A stretch of DNA of 64,000 bases from CAWBFD01 sp963788115 (GTDB taxonomy: Bacteria > Actinomycetota > Thermoleophilia > Solirubrobacterales > 70-9): assembly GCA_963788115.1 (NCBI GenBank), contig CAWBFD010000002.1, forward strand, positions 124,001 through 188,000, given 5' to 3'. Positions 40,332-50,031 of this stretch are shown here, in pieces; position 1 is the stretch's first letter, and every line of letters starts with the position of its first letter. The translations under genes were made by a program, and so were the position numbers. The notes beneath the pieces are model-generated. The model did not search any database and was not told where the DNA came from. It saw nothing but the letters and a program-made list of their open reading frames with translations.

Positions 40332-43300
40332 CGGGCGAGCAGCTCAGCCTGACAGCAGCCGAGGTCGAGCATGCCGCGCCGCCCGCGGGACCGGGCGAGG
40401 CTCCGTCACCACCCCCGGTGACCCCTGAGCAGCGGCGGGCGATCTCCAGGCGCGAGATCGACGTCCTGCTCGAGGCGGGCGCCGGCACGGGCAAGACCCG
40501 CGTGCTGGTGGAGCGCTACTGCGAGGCCGCCGAGGAGGACGGCATCGACGCCATCCTCGCGTTCACGTTCACCGAGCGCGCCGCCGGCGAGCTGCGCCAC
40601 CGGATCCGCGAGGAGCTGCGTCGCCGGGCCGCGGAGGCCGCGGCAGCGGGACAGGCCGAGCGCGCCCGTCTGCTTACCGAGCTCTCCCGCGAGAGCGAGC
40701 GCGCCTGGATCTCGACCATCCATGGCTTCTGCCGCCGACTGCTGGCCACGCATCCGGTGGCACTGGGCCTCGACCCGCGCTTCCGCGTCCTCGACGAGCT
40801 CGAGGCCGAACGCGTGGCCGTGCGGGCTTTCGACGAAGCGCTCGAGCGCTTCCTCGCCGACTCCGAGCCCGGCAGGGCCCGGTTGGTGGCCGCGATGCGG
40901 GTCACCACCCTTCGCGATCTGGTCATCACCGCCCATGACGAGCTCCGCGGCCAGGGGCGCGAGATCGCGCTGCCCCAGCCGGCCGCGCCCGACGTCGAGC
41001 CGGCCCTGGCGAAGCTCGCCGGCGCCGCCCGCGCAGCGGTGGAGGAGACGGCGGGAGGCGCGGGCGGCGCCCGCAACCTCGAGCGGCTCGCACAGGCAGC
41101 CGAGATCGACCCCGCGGTCGAGATCCCGAGCGAGGCCCACGTCGCGGCGCTCGAGCTCGCCACCACCGCCAAGGCATTCTCAGGCCCCTCGTGCAACGCG
41201 TACAAGCAGGCGCAGCGAGCGGCTCGGACCGCCTTGGCCGAGCGCGACGCGGTCGCCGCGTACCGGCATCTGGGCGAGCTGGTCGACCTGTTCGCGGGCC
41301 GGTTCGCAGCGCTCAAGGACGAGCGATCCGCGCTCGACTTCGAGGACCTGCAGCTCGAGGCCCGGCGGCTCTTGAAGGAGCGCCCGCTGGTGGCCGACAC
41401 CTACCGGGAGCGGCTCCGCCACCTCATGGTCGACGAGTTCCAGGACACCAACCGGCTCCAGCTCGAGCTGATCGGGCTGCTGCGGGGCAAGCACACGGCC
41501 GTGTTCTGCGTCGGCGATGAGTTCCAGTCCATCTACGGCTTCCGCCACGCGGACGTGGAGGTCTTCCGGCGCGAGCGCGAGCGCATCGAGCGGCTGCCCG
41601 ATACCGAGGCACAGGCCATGCCGCTCGCGGGCAACTTCCGCTCCCACGGCGAGGTGATCGCAAGCGTCAACGCGATCGGCGAGGCCCTGTTCGGCGAAGA
41701 CTTCACGCCGCTTCGCGTCGGCACCGAGCGGGCGGGCGCGAACGCCGGCGAGCCTGCGGTGGAGCTGCTCCTGACCCCGGCCGGCGACGCCTGGAAGGAG
41801 AAGGCGCTGGGGATCAAGGCGCAGGGCGATTACCCCTCGGCGCCCGACCGCGTCGCCGAGGCTCGGTTTCTGGCCGCTCGCCTGCGTCGATTGGTCGACG
41901 CCGGCACCCCACGCGGCGACATCGTCGTGCTGCTGCGCGCCTACACCCACGTCGGCGCGTTCGAGGAGCAGCTCGAGCGCGCGGGCCTGCGCCCATATGT
42001 GGTCGGGGGTCGTGGCTACTGGTCACAGCAGCAGGTCGATGACGTCCGCCGGATCATGGCGGTGATCGCCAATCCACTGGACGACGAGAGCCTCCTTGGC
42101 ATGCTCGCCTCGCCGGCCTGCGCCGTGCTTCCGGACACGCTCTGGCTGTTGCGGAGGGCGGCGGGCGGCAAGCACCTGTGGCCGGTGGTCGAGCGCACGT
42201 TCGGCGCGGGAGGCGAAGGGTCGAACGGGGCCACCGAGGACGGCGACGACGAGGAGCGCGCCCGCTGGCTGGCCGCGGTGCCTCCGGAGGACGCGGCCCG
42301 CCTGCGCGAGCTATGCGCGCTGCTGCGCGAGCTGCGCGCCGAGGCGCCGCGCCATCCGCTCGACGTCCTGGTCGAGCGGGCCCTGGTGGCAACCGGGTAC
42401 GACCTGGCGGTGCTCGGCATGGACCGCGGGCCGCGGCGTTACGCGAACGTGCGGAAGCTGATGCGGATGGCTCGGGTGTACGAGAGCACCGACGGGCGCG
42501 ACCTGCGCGGCTTCCTCGACTTCCTCGCCGAGCGGGCGGGGGCGGATCGCGAGGGCGAGGCAGCAACCGAGGCCGAGGACCACGACGGCGTGCGGGTGAT
42601 GACGGTGCACGCGGCCAAGGGACTCGAGTTCCCGGTGGTGGCCGTCGCCGACCTGGGCCGCGACCTGCTCACCGGTGGGCGGCCGCCCACCGCCATCGTG
42701 GGGGATCTCGAGGACGAGCGCGACCGCGAGCAGGCGGAGGTGGCCGCGCCAAGGGTCGGGATCCGTCTCGCGCGCTTCGGAACCACGGCGATCGGCGTGT
42801 TCGGATACGACGAGCTGCGCGACGCGGCGGCTCGCGACGAGGCGGCCGAGGCCTGCCGGCTCGCCTATGTGGCGGCGACTCGGGCACAGGACGTGCTGCT
42901 CTTGAGCGGCCGCTACAGCGCGCACCGGCTGGCCAAGGCCGCGGAAGAGGGACTTGCGGACTCGACCCCGATCAGCGAGCGCCTGATGTGCGCGCTCGAG
43001 ATCGACGCCGGCACCGACACCGTGATCGAGCTGCCGCCGGCGCAGCCCCGTGAGGGGCTCGACGCCCGGCCCACGCCCGGACGGCTCGCCGTCGCCTTCA
43101 ACCGGCCCGAGCCGGAGGCGTTCGCGCGGCTGCGGCCGGCGGGCGCCAGCGTCGCCGCGCCCGACCGCCCCACGCTCGAGCCGCCGCCACTGGGGCGGCC
43201 GGCGACCCCGATCGAGCCGGCCGCAAGGCACCTCTCGTACTCGGCGCTGGCCCTCTTCGGCCGGTGCGGTTATCGATTCTTCAGCGAGCGCGTGGTCGGT

Positions 43301-44056
43301 CTGGCGCCCCGCGACTCGGCGCCCGGGCAGCACGGGCCGGACGACGAGCGGCCCGGCGCCGATCGCTACGGCTTCGGCAACGCCGTGCACGGGCTGCTCG
43401 AGTGGAGCGCGAGACGGGGCTGGCGCGAGCCCGATCCCGAGCTCTGCCGCGAGCTCCTGCGCCGCGAGCAGCTTTCGGCCGGTGCGGAGGAGGTCGAGCG
43501 CGCCAGGGGCATGGTGACGGCCTGGCTCAGCTCCGAGCTGTGCCGCGAGCTGTCGGCCGGCGCCGCCCGCGTGCGTCCGGAGATGCCGTTCATCCTCCCG
43601 CTGGGCGAGTCCGTGGTCCGTGGCACGATCGATCTGCTGGCCGAGGATGGAGAGGCGCCGCTCGTGGTCGACTACAAGACCGACTCGCTCGGCGAACGCT
43701 CGCTCGACGAGCTGATCGATCGCTACGGGGTTCAGCGCGACGTGTATGCGCTGGCCGTGGCGGGCGCGGCGCAACGCGTGCGCAGCGCGTACGTCTTCCT
43801 CGAACGCGCCGACGAGCCGGTGGTGCGCGTGCTCGACGCCCATGACCTCGCGGCTGCCCGCGATCAGCTCGAGCGCCTGGTCGGCGCGATCCGCCGCGGC
43901 GAGTTCGCGGTCACCCCCGAGCCCCATGCGGCCCTCTGCTGGGACTGCCCGGCCCGCGACCGGCTGTGCTCGCATCCGCGCGAGCTGACCGGGCGGCGGC
44001 TTCCCCTCCCCCGCCGCCCGGCGCCAAACCCCCGCCCCCCGCGATTGTCGGGTTAG
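40328..44056 (+). CDS. AddA-like UvrD-family helicase/nuclease
   Basis: A 1242-residue protein. Walker A is GAGTGKT (51-57), with UvrD motifs ILAFTFTERAAGELRHRI, WISTIHGFCRRLL, LMVDEFQDTN and GDEFQSIYGFRHADVEVF, and VMTVHAAKGLEFPVVAV later. The C-terminal RecB-like nuclease has VVDYKTD with catalytic Asp/Lys (about 1115-1117) and a late Cys-bearing WDCPARDRLC. The GTG start overlaps the upstream stop. With the partner it forms an AddAB/AdnAB-type recombination complex. Confidence 0.92.
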   Translation: MTGEQLSLTAAEVEHAAPPAGPGEAPSPPPVTPEQRRAISRREIDVLLEAGAGTGKTRVLVERYCEAAEEDGIDAILAFTFTERAAGELRHRIREELRRRAAEAAAAGQAERARLLTELSRESERAWISTIHGFCRRLLATHPVALGLDPRFRVLDELEAERVAVRAFDEALERFLADSEPGRARLVAAMRVTTLRDLVITAHDELRGQGREIALPQPAAPDVEPALAKLAGAARAAVEETAGGAGGARNLERLAQAAEIDPAVEIPSEAHVAALELATTAKAFSGPSCNAYKQAQRAARTALAERDAVAAYRHLGELVDLFAGRFAALKDERSALDFEDLQLEARRLLKERPLVADTYRERLRHLMVDEFQDTNRLQLELIGLLRGKHTAVFCVGDEFQSIYGFRHADVEVFRRERERIERLPDTEAQAMPLAGNFRSHGEVIASVNAIGEALFGEDFTPLRVGTERAGANAGEPAVELLLTPAGDAWKEKALGIKAQGDYPSAPDRVAEARFLAARLRRLVDAGTPRGDIVVLLRAYTHVGAFEEQLERAGLRPYVVGGRGYWSQQQVDDVRRIMAVIANPLDDESLLGMLASPACAVLPDTLWLLRRAAGGKHLWPVVERTFGAGGEGSNGATEDGDDEERARWLAAVPPEDAARLRELCALLRELRAEAPRHPLDVLVERALVATGYDLAVLGMDRGPRRYANVRKLMRMARVYESTDGRDLRGFLDFLAERAGADREGEAATEAEDHDGVRVMTVHAAKGLEFPVVAVADLGRDLLTGGRPPTAIVGDLEDERDREQAEVAAPRVGIRLARFGTTAIGVFGYDELRDAAARDEAAEACRLAYVAATRAQDVLLLSGRYSAHRLAKAAEEGLADSTPISERLMCALEIDAGTDTVIELPPAQPREGLDARPTPGRLAVAFNRPEPEAFARLRPAGASVAAPDRPTLEPPPLGRPATPIEPAARHLSYSALALFGRCGYRFFSERVVGLAPRDSAPGQHGPDDERPGADRYGFGNAVHGLLEWSARRGWREPDPELCRELLRREQLSAGAEEVERARGMVTAWLSSELCRELSAGAARVRPEMPFILPLGESVVRGTIDLLAEDGEAPLVVDYKTDSLGERSLDELIDRYGVQRDVYALAVAGAAQRVRSAYVFLERADEPVVRVLDAHDLAAARDQLERLVGAIRRGEFAVTPEPHAALCWDCPARDRLCSHPRELTGRRLPLPRRPAPNPRPPRLSG

Positions 44057-44086
44057 GCACCGTATGGGTGTCGAACCCGACAATCG
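44042..44086 (+). promoter_or_regulatory. Hairpin spanning the AddA-like stop and next gene's start
   Basis: A perfect 13-bp inverted repeat, CGATTGTCGGGTT (44042-44054) and AACCCGACAATCG (44074-44086), with a 19-nt loop. The left arm overlaps the AddA-like stop codon, and the loop holds the ATG of the cyclotransferase-like gene. It may be a terminator, an attenuator or a translational control element. Confidence 0.6.
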
Positions 44087-44729
44087 ACGGCGAGGGAGCG
44101 GGCGGTACGACGGCCGGCTGGCGCTGTTCGCCTACGGCTCCCTGGCGAGCCCGGCGAGCGCCGCGCTCACGCTCGGGCGGCCGGTGGAGGTCGCGGCGCT
44201 AGCGCGGCTCGAGGGATGGCGGCGCCGGTGGTCGGTGTGTCGGGACAATCGCATCAGCGAGAAGACCTTCGCGCCGGCCGGCGGCGGCGCGCCGTACCCC
44301 TGGTGCCTGGGTCTCAACATCGAGCGTACCGGGGACTCATCCAGCGACCGCGGCGCCGGCTCGGCCATATTCGCAGGCCCCAACGGCGCGCTGATCGAGG
44401 TGAGCGAAACGGAGCTCGATCGGATCGACCTGCGCGAGCTGCGGTACGACCGGACCGAGGTCACGGACGACATCGCCGCCGCCGGTCACCTGCCCGACTT
44501 CACCGCTGTCTACGCGTGGACCGCGAAACGCCGCCACCACTACCCCACCCCGCCGGATGGCGCGGTGATCATCGCCACCTACCACGCCGCCGTGGAGCGC
44601 GCCTTCGCCGAGCTCGGGAACGGGCAGCTCGAGCTGTTCCGCGCCACCACCGAACCGCCCCCGGTGAAGCTCGCGGACGGCGTGCTCGTCAGGGATCGCA
44701 TTCCTGCTGGCAATCCGCGCGAGTGGTGA
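44064..44729 (+). CDS. Gamma-glutamylcyclotransferase-like protein
   Basis: A 221-residue protein with the GGCT fold: the LALFAYGSLASPASAALTLGRPVEVAAL substrate-loop motif (FAYGSL) and the conserved Glu region RELRYDRTEV. GGCT-type enzymes cleave gamma-glutamyl peptides; many bacterial relatives have unverified substrates. The only ATG (44064) lies in a hairpin loop; no strong ribosome binding site is visible. Confidence 0.78.
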   Translation: MGVEPDNRRRGSGRYDGRLALFAYGSLASPASAALTLGRPVEVAALARLEGWRRRWSVCRDNRISEKTFAPAGGGAPYPWCLGLNIERTGDSSSDRGAGSAIFAGPNGALIEVSETELDRIDLRELRYDRTEVTDDIAAAGHLPDFTAVYAWTAKRRHHYPTPPDGAVIIATYHAAVERAFAELGNGQLELFRATTEPPPVKLADGVLVRDRIPAGNPREW

Positions 44730-44752
44730 CCGTCGGGAGGCTGAGGCAGCCT

Positions 44753-45394
44753 CTAGAGGGCCGCGAGCGCCTCGTCGATCGGCGTCGAGCCGGAGGTGAG
44801 ATCGAATGTGTGGCCGATCGTGTGGTCGAGATGGAGGGCGGCCGCAAGGGTGGCGGCCACGTCGGCCCGAGGGATTTTGCCTCGGGGCAGCGAGGGCGCC
44901 GCCGAGATCAAACCGGTCGGATCCGCGTCAGTGAGGCCTCCGGGACGCACGATCGTGTAGTCGAGCCCGCTGTCGGCAACCGCCCTGTCGGCCTCGCCCT
45001 TCGCCCTCAGGTACTCGCCGAAGGTGTCGCCTCCCGAGGCGGGCGGCGAGCCGGCGCCCATCGAGCTGACGATCACGTAGCGTGAGATTCCGTTCTGCTT
45101 CGCCGCCTCGATCAGCTTCACGGCGCCGCCGAGATCCATGGTTCGCTTGCGAGCCGCACCGCTCCCCGGGCCCGCGCCGGCTGCGAAGACCACGGCGTCG
45201 ACCTCGCCGACCGCCTCGCTGACGTCGTCGTTCGCCTCCAGATCGCAGACCACGGGCTCCGCCCCGGCGGCCTCGACCTCGGGTGCATGGTCGGGATTGC
45301 GGATCAGCGCCCGCACCGAGTCGCCGCGCTCGGCGAGCAGGGGGTGCAGGCGCATCGCAATCTGACCGTGGCCCCCGGCAACCGCGATCCTCAT
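44753..45394 (-). CDS. NAD(P)-binding SDR-type protein
   Basis: A 213-residue atypical SDR: MRIAVAGGHGQIAMRLHPLLAERGDSVRALIRNP with GGHGQIA (7-13), VVFAAGAGPGSG, and VSSMGAGSPP. It lacks the YxxxK dyad and resembles NmrA/HSCARG-like regulatory or flavin-reductase folds. It begins 3 bp after the HxlR stop, so the two are cotranscribed. Confidence 0.85.
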   Translation of the reverse strand: MRIAVAGGHGQIAMRLHPLLAERGDSVRALIRNPDHAPEVEAAGAEPVVCDLEANDDVSEAVGEVDAVVFAAGAGPGSGAARKRTMDLGGAVKLIEAAKQNGISRYVIVSSMGAGSPPASGGDTFGEYLRAKGEADRAVADSGLDYTIVRPGGLTDADPTGLISAAPSLPRGKIPRADVAATLAAALHLDHTIGHTFDLTSGSTPIDEALAAL

Positions 45395-45397
45395 GCC

Positions 45398-45790
45398 CTA
45401 TTCCGACCCGTTCCAGCGCTTGGCCCAGGCCCGGAGCTCGCGCATCGCGGGCTCGAGCTCGTGGCCCTTCTCGCTCAGCGCGTATGAGACCCGCGGGGGG
45501 ACGCCGGGGTGGACCGAGCGCTCGACCAAGCCCTCGGCCTCGAGCTCGCGGAGGCGTCGCGAGAGCAGCCGGTCCGAGAGCCCGGGGACCGCCTGAGAAA
45601 GCTCGGCGTAGTAGTGCGGGCGCTCGGCCAGCGCCCAGATGATCGCCCCGGCCCACCGCTTGCCGATCAGCTCGACGGCAGCATGGAAGTCGGGGCAGAC
45701 GTGGGTGGGACGACTCGGCGCACGATCCGGTGTCCGCTCTAGATGAGACGGCGCTGGCACCCTTCGGTCAGGGTAGCGAACGCCCTCCAC
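45398..45790 (-). CDS. HxlR family transcriptional regulator
   Basis: A 130-residue winged helix: CPDFHAAVELIGKRWAGAIIWALAERPHYYAELSQAVPGLSDRLLSRRLRELEAEGLVERSVHPGVPPRVSYALSEKGHEL, with the conserved Cys32 used for redox or aldehyde sensing. The start at 45790 is provisional; a shorter start is possible. It probably controls the following SDR gene. Confidence 0.88.
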   Translation of the reverse strand: MEGVRYPDRRVPAPSHLERTPDRAPSRPTHVCPDFHAAVELIGKRWAGAIIWALAERPHYYAELSQAVPGLSDRLLSRRLRELEAEGLVERSVHPGVPPRVSYALSEKGHELEPAMRELRAWAKRWNGSE

Positions 45791-45813
45791 GGGGTCCGCC
45801 GGACGCGCGCAAG

Positions 45814-46968
45814 CTACGCCGCGCAGGGGCCGGTGTCGGTTGGCGCGAGCTCGCCGGCGAGGGCGCGGCGCACGATCGAGTTCGGCACCGCCAACCCGCC
45901 CGCCGGGCCGGATCCCTGCTCGGCGGCGAATACGGTCGCCGTCACCCGCCCGCGTGAGTCGACCACGGGCCCGCCCGAGTTACCGCTGCGCACGCTGCCG
46001 CGAAACGAGGTCATCCGCCGGGAGACCGGTCCGCGCCCGTAGGAGTCCTGGCTGATCACCCGGCGAGTGGTCCCCTGTCGCGCGGGGGAAGCGGCGAACG
46101 GCCCATTCTCGGGGTAGCCCAGAACGGCCGCCGCCGTGCCCGCTCGGGCCTTCGGGGCGATCAGCAATGGCGCTGGGGCCAGGCCCGGAACGCGCAGCAC
46201 GGCGAGATCGTTTCGCGGCTGGTAGGCCACGGGCTCTGCGTCGAGCTCGGTCCCCGCCCGCGACGTCACCGTAGTGTCGTCCTCGCCGGCGATGACGTGC
46301 GCATTGGTGACCACGAGCCCCGGCGCCGCCACCCAGCCCGACCCCGCCACGCCCAGGCCACAGGCCGTGCCGAGGACCCTGACGACGCTGTCCCCCGCGC
46401 GCTGGATGTCCGGGTCGTTCGCGATCGCCGCATCGGGCGGCGCCACCCGTGCCTCGGGCCCCTCCAGCGAGAGGCGCGGGTCGATCCGGCGCAGGACGTT
46501 CAGCAGTGGCCCCGACGGCGGGAGCACGTCGTTGAGGGCGCCGAGAATCGCGGATCGCTGCATTGCCAATCGCAGCTCGGGGGCGCCGCCGCCAGGAGTG
46601 TGCAGCGCAATCGCCCCGAAGCCCCACGCGATCAGCAGCCCGAGCGAGCCGAGCACGAGGGCGCCGGCGGCCCCATCGGCCACCCCGGCGGTTCCCCGGA
46701 TCCGGAGCCGGTCGCGCAGCACCAGCCCGGCCCCTTCGAGCGCTGCCGCGAAGGCCGCTCCGAGCAGGACCCCGCTGGCGACGGTGACCACCGGCGCGTA
46801 GGGCGATTCCGAGCCGTCGGCGAGCAGCGCCGGGCCCAGCCGCCCCCCGATCACGGCGCCGACCAGGAAGCCGATCAGGGGCAGGGCGCTTCGGATCAAG
46901 CCGCGCTCCCAGCCGAGCGCCCCGAGCGCGAGAACGAACCCGGCGATCACGAGGTCGACCGCGGTCAC
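45814..46968 (-). CDS. MarP-like membrane serine protease (CvpA plus trypsin domains)
   Basis: A 384-residue protein. Four helices at residues 1-125 (CvpA-like: VIAGFVLALGALGWERGLIRSALPLIGFLVGAVIGGRLG) and a trypsin-like domain with His224 (TNAHV), Asp254 (NDLAVLRV) and Ser331 (RSGNSGG). C203 and C382 sit where the MarP disulfide (recalled from Mycobacterium Rv3671c) would be. GTG 46968 is selected. MarP protects mycobacteria in acid by processing peptidoglycan hydrolases. It is divergent from a PBP gene. Confidence 0.9.
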   Translation of the reverse strand: MTAVDLVIAGFVLALGALGWERGLIRSALPLIGFLVGAVIGGRLGPALLADGSESPYAPVVTVASGVLLGAAFAAALEGAGLVLRDRLRIRGTAGVADGAAGALVLGSLGLLIAWGFGAIALHTPGGGAPELRLAMQRSAILGALNDVLPPSGPLLNVLRRIDPRLSLEGPEARVAPPDAAIANDPDIQRAGDSVVRVLGTACGLGVAGSGWVAAPGLVVTNAHVIAGEDDTTVTSRAGTELDAEPVAYQPRNDLAVLRVPGLAPAPLLIAPKARAGTAAAVLGYPENGPFAASPARQGTTRRVISQDSYGRGPVSRRMTSFRGSVRSGNSGGPVVDSRGRVTATVFAAEQGSGPAGGLAVPNSIVRRALAGELAPTDTGPCAA

Positions 46969-47077
46969 GACCCAGGGTTGTACCCGCAAACCGCGTGACG
47001 CACTACCTTTCCGGTCGGGTGACTGTCCGACAGCCGCATCACTGGCGCGGTGGCGCTGTGGAAGGACCGCGCGCGAA

Positions 47078-48796
47078 TTGAGTCCGATCGATCCCCGGTC
47101 GGAACGACGGCGCCGCCTGCTCACCAGGGCATTCCCCGTGGTGCTGATCGGCGGGGTCGCGTTCACCGCCGGCGCGGTCACCGGCAACGTCAACGAGTTG
47201 ATCGGCGCCGAGCGGTTCGCCGATGCCTGGGAGGAGCGGGACTTCGAGGCGATGCACGCCGAGCTCACGGAGGACTCGGCCGAGCGCTACCGCCTGCCGG
47301 AGTTCACCGATTTCTACCGTCGCGCGGAGGTGACCGCCACCTCCCGCGAGATCACCGTGGAGGACGTCGGCGAGGGCGAGTCGCGGGACGGTGGGGACGC
47401 CGCCGTGCTTCCGGTGGCCCTCCGGAGCCGAGCCTTCGGGGAGATCGACGGAGATCTCCTGCTTCCGCTCGCCGACGGCTCGGTGGAGTGGGCGCCGCAT
47501 CTGGTCTATCCGGGACTGAGGCCGGGCGAGCGGCTGGACCGCCGGACGCGCGCTCCCGAGCGGGCGCCGATCCTGGCCCGCGATGGCACTCCGCTGGCCG
47601 AGGGCCCGGCATCCGCGAGGTCATCGCCGCTCGGCGCGGCTGCACTCGCGGTCACTGGGGAGCTCGGGACCCCGCGGCCCGCCCAGGCCGAGCCGCTCGA
47701 GGCTCGCGGCTTCCCGCCCGGGATGCTCACCGGCATGAGCGGGCTCGAGCTGGCCTTCAACGACCACCTCATGGGGGAGCCGGGCGGTCAGCTGCTCGCC
47801 GTCGGAGGCCGCCGCGGGGAGCGGGTGCTCGCCGAGCGGGAGCCGAGAGCCGGGAAACCGCTCCGCACGACGATCGATCCGCAGCTTCAGGAGGCCGCGG
47901 TGAGCGCGCTCGGCAGCCTCTTCGGCGGCGTGGCCGTGCTCGACCCGAGTAGCGGGGAGGTCCTGGCGGTCGCCGGGCTCGCGTACTCGGCCCCGCAGCC
48001 GCCCGGCTCCACATTCAAGCTCGTCACCACCACCGCGGCGCTGGACGCCGGAATCGTCGACCTCACGGATTCGTTCCCGGTGGCGCAGTCGGCGGTCGTC
48101 GGGGGGCGCGAGATCGCCAACGCCGGGGACGAGTTCTGCGGCGGCACCTTCGCCGAGAGCTTCGCGCATTCGTGCAACAGCGTGTTCGCCCCGCTCGGGG
48201 CCGAGATCGGCTCGAAGAGGCTCGTCGGCATGGCCGAGCGCTTCGGCTTCAACGAGCCCCCATCCCTGTTCAGCGCCGAGGCGCTGGAGGCGGTTGACGC
48301 GCCGATGAGCACCCTCCCCAAGTCGATCCCAGACGAGCTCGATCTCGGCGTGACCGCGATCGGCCAGGGCGAGGTCCTGGCAACCCCGCTGGAGCTCGCC
48401 TCGATCTCACAGACGATCGCCAACCACGGTGTCCGCAACCCGACCGCCATGGTCACCAGCCGCGGTCTCGGCCCCGAGGCAGAGCCCATTCGCGTCACCT
48501 CCCGGCAGACGGCGGACACGATCCGCGACCTGATGATCAAGGTGGTGAACGAGGGCACCGGGACGGCGGCCGCCCTGCCGGCGGTCCAGGTCGCCGGCAA
48601 GACGGGCACCGCCGAGCTCGGGCCGGCCCCGCTCGACCCAACCTCCGAGGAGCAGGAGGTGGACGCCTGGTTCACGGCGTTCGCCCCCGCCGGCGACCCA
48701 CAGCTTGCGGTCGCCGTGATGGTCGTCAACGCCGCGGGCTCCGGCGGCGAGATCGCCGCGCCGATCGCCCGCCAGGTTCTCGATGCCGCGCTCTAG
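47078..48796 (+). CDS. Class B penicillin-binding protein (transpeptidase)
   Basis: A 572-residue protein with an N-terminal anchor (about 16-36), an NTF2/MecA-like N-terminal domain (about 40-135) and a transpeptidase domain: STFK (311-314, catalytic Ser), SCN (365-367) and KTGT (508-511). TTG at 47078 with GAAGGA upstream is used. It crosslinks peptidoglycan at the outer membrane face. Its stop is two bases from the convergent lipoprotein stop. Confidence 0.93.
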   Translation: MSPIDPRSERRRRLLTRAFPVVLIGGVAFTAGAVTGNVNELIGAERFADAWEERDFEAMHAELTEDSAERYRLPEFTDFYRRAEVTATSREITVEDVGEGESRDGGDAAVLPVALRSRAFGEIDGDLLLPLADGSVEWAPHLVYPGLRPGERLDRRTRAPERAPILARDGTPLAEGPASARSSPLGAAALAVTGELGTPRPAQAEPLEARGFPPGMLTGMSGLELAFNDHLMGEPGGQLLAVGGRRGERVLAEREPRAGKPLRTTIDPQLQEAAVSALGSLFGGVAVLDPSSGEVLAVAGLAYSAPQPPGSTFKLVTTTAALDAGIVDLTDSFPVAQSAVVGGREIANAGDEFCGGTFAESFAHSCNSVFAPLGAEIGSKRLVGMAERFGFNEPPSLFSAEALEAVDAPMSTLPKSIPDELDLGVTAIGQGEVLATPLELASISQTIANHGVRNPTAMVTSRGLGPEAEPIRVTSRQTADTIRDLMIKVVNEGTGTAAALPAVQVAGKTGTAELGPAPLDPTSEEQEVDAWFTAFAPAGDPQLAVAVMVVNAAGSGGEIAAPIARQVLDAAL

Positions 48797-48798
48797 AT

Positions 48799-49371
48799 CT
48801 AGATGTCGAGCTCGACGAGCCCCGTCTCGCCCGAGGGCGCGGGGATCTCGAGCTCGAGCGGGCGGTTCTCGGTCGATCCGTCGTTGATCAGGAAGAGTGC
48901 CATCGCGCCCTGGATCGGCCCCTCGGCGGCGGTCGAATCGGAGGGCGGAAGCTCGTCGCCCGGGTCGAGCGTGGTCGCCTCGAGCGCATAGGGGCTCTCG
49001 CTGCCCACCGGCTCGTACTCCTTGTCCCGCGTGTCCACCACCGTGAAGTCGTCGCTCACATCGACCGGATCCTCCCCCTCGTTCGAGACCTGCAGGAACA
49101 CGCCGAGGTAGAGCTCCCCTGGGCCGGGCTCGGGCTCGCCCACCAGGTACTCGGCGTCCTCGGTGTCGTCCGGATTGAGGAAGCGCGAGATGACCACGTT
49201 GTACTCGACGCCGTCGAGGTCGACGGGCTCTCCCTCGACGACCTCGAGCCCTTCCTCCTCGTCGCCACACGCGGAGAGCGACGGCACCGCCGCGCAGAGC
49301 ATGGCTACACCCACAAGCAACGCCACCCGTCCGCGACCGCCCGGCATGTGGCGGCGGAGTCTAGAGGCCAC
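48799..49371 (-). CDS. Lipoprotein (DUF4352-like)
   Basis: A 190-residue protein with a signal helix and lipobox LSAC; the mature part is an Ig-like beta-sandwich: GVEYNVVISRFLNPDDTEDAEYLVGEPEPGPGELYLGVFLQVSNEGEDPVDVSDDFTVVDTRDKEYEPVGSE. This matches the DUF4352/telomeric-repeat-factor-like immunoprotection fold common in Gram-positive lipoproteins. Function unknown. Confidence 0.8.
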   Translation of the reverse strand: MASRLRRHMPGGRGRVALLVGVAMLCAAVPSLSACGDEEEGLEVVEGEPVDLDGVEYNVVISRFLNPDDTEDAEYLVGEPEPGPGELYLGVFLQVSNEGEDPVDVSDDFTVVDTRDKEYEPVGSESPYALEATTLDPGDELPPSDSTAAEGPIQGAMALFLINDGSTENRPLELEIPAPSGETGLVELDI

Positions 49372-49377
49372 TGGACC

Positions 49378-49887
49378 CTACCCCGCCCCCGGAATGCGGT
49401 CGCCGCCCGCGACCGCGACGCGCCCCACCGGGGCTCCGCTCTCGATCACCTGCTTCAACCGAGCCAGCACCCCCGCCCACCCCCGCCGGTAGGACCGCCC
49501 GGCACCCGGCATGCGCTCCCGGACGCGATCGATCGCGGTCGAGGGCTCAGTCCAGAACACCACCTTCACCTCGCAGCCCTCCGGGGACGCACCTTCCGTC
49601 AGCTCCCACGCGGTGGTCACCGGGATCCGGTCCACCCTGCCTCCACGCCCTCGCTCCAGGATCCTGTGCGGGCGCTCGGCCTCCTCGATCACGGTCTCCA
49701 TCCAGAACCCGGCCTCGGTGATCCGGAAGCGGGCGGCGGCTCCGACCCCCACCGAGTCGAGCCGCTCCAGCCGGTACTGATCGACGAAGCCGTCGAGGAT
49801 CGCGGGCCGGTTGGCGAGGTCGTTGAGAAAGTCGAAGACCTGCTCGCGCGGCGCGTCGATCGGGGTCGTTGCGGAGATCGGGCCCAC
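49378..49887 (-). CDS. SRPBCC family protein
   Basis: A 169-residue START-like (Bet v 1) domain: TTPIDAPREQVFDFLNDLANRPAILDGFVDQYRLERLDSVGVGAAARFRI... FWMETVIEEAERPHRILERGRGG... VFWTEPSTAIDRV. Such proteins bind hydrophobic ligands or act as polyketide cyclases. GTG 49887 is preferred; starts up to 49995 are possible. It is divergent from the FHA gene. Confidence 0.78.
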   Translation of the reverse strand: MGPISATTPIDAPREQVFDFLNDLANRPAILDGFVDQYRLERLDSVGVGAAARFRITEAGFWMETVIEEAERPHRILERGRGGRVDRIPVTTAWELTEGASPEGCEVKVVFWTEPSTAIDRVRERMPGAGRSYRRGWAGVLARLKQVIESGAPVGRVAVAGGDRIPGAG

Positions 49888-50031
49888 GGCGCGGGCGATT
49901 CTATTCGCCCCGGCGGCCTCGATCGCGCCCGTGCACACCGGGGAAATTGGTGCAATTTCGGCAAATCGGCGGCCAACCTGTGCGCCGATCCACACAATCG
50001 CGGTACCATCGGCGACGGTGAGTAACGAGCG

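Noticed and set aside
42311..44083. 590-residue frame antisense to the AddA-like gene
   Set aside because: Shadow of a gene with complete helicase and nuclease motifs.
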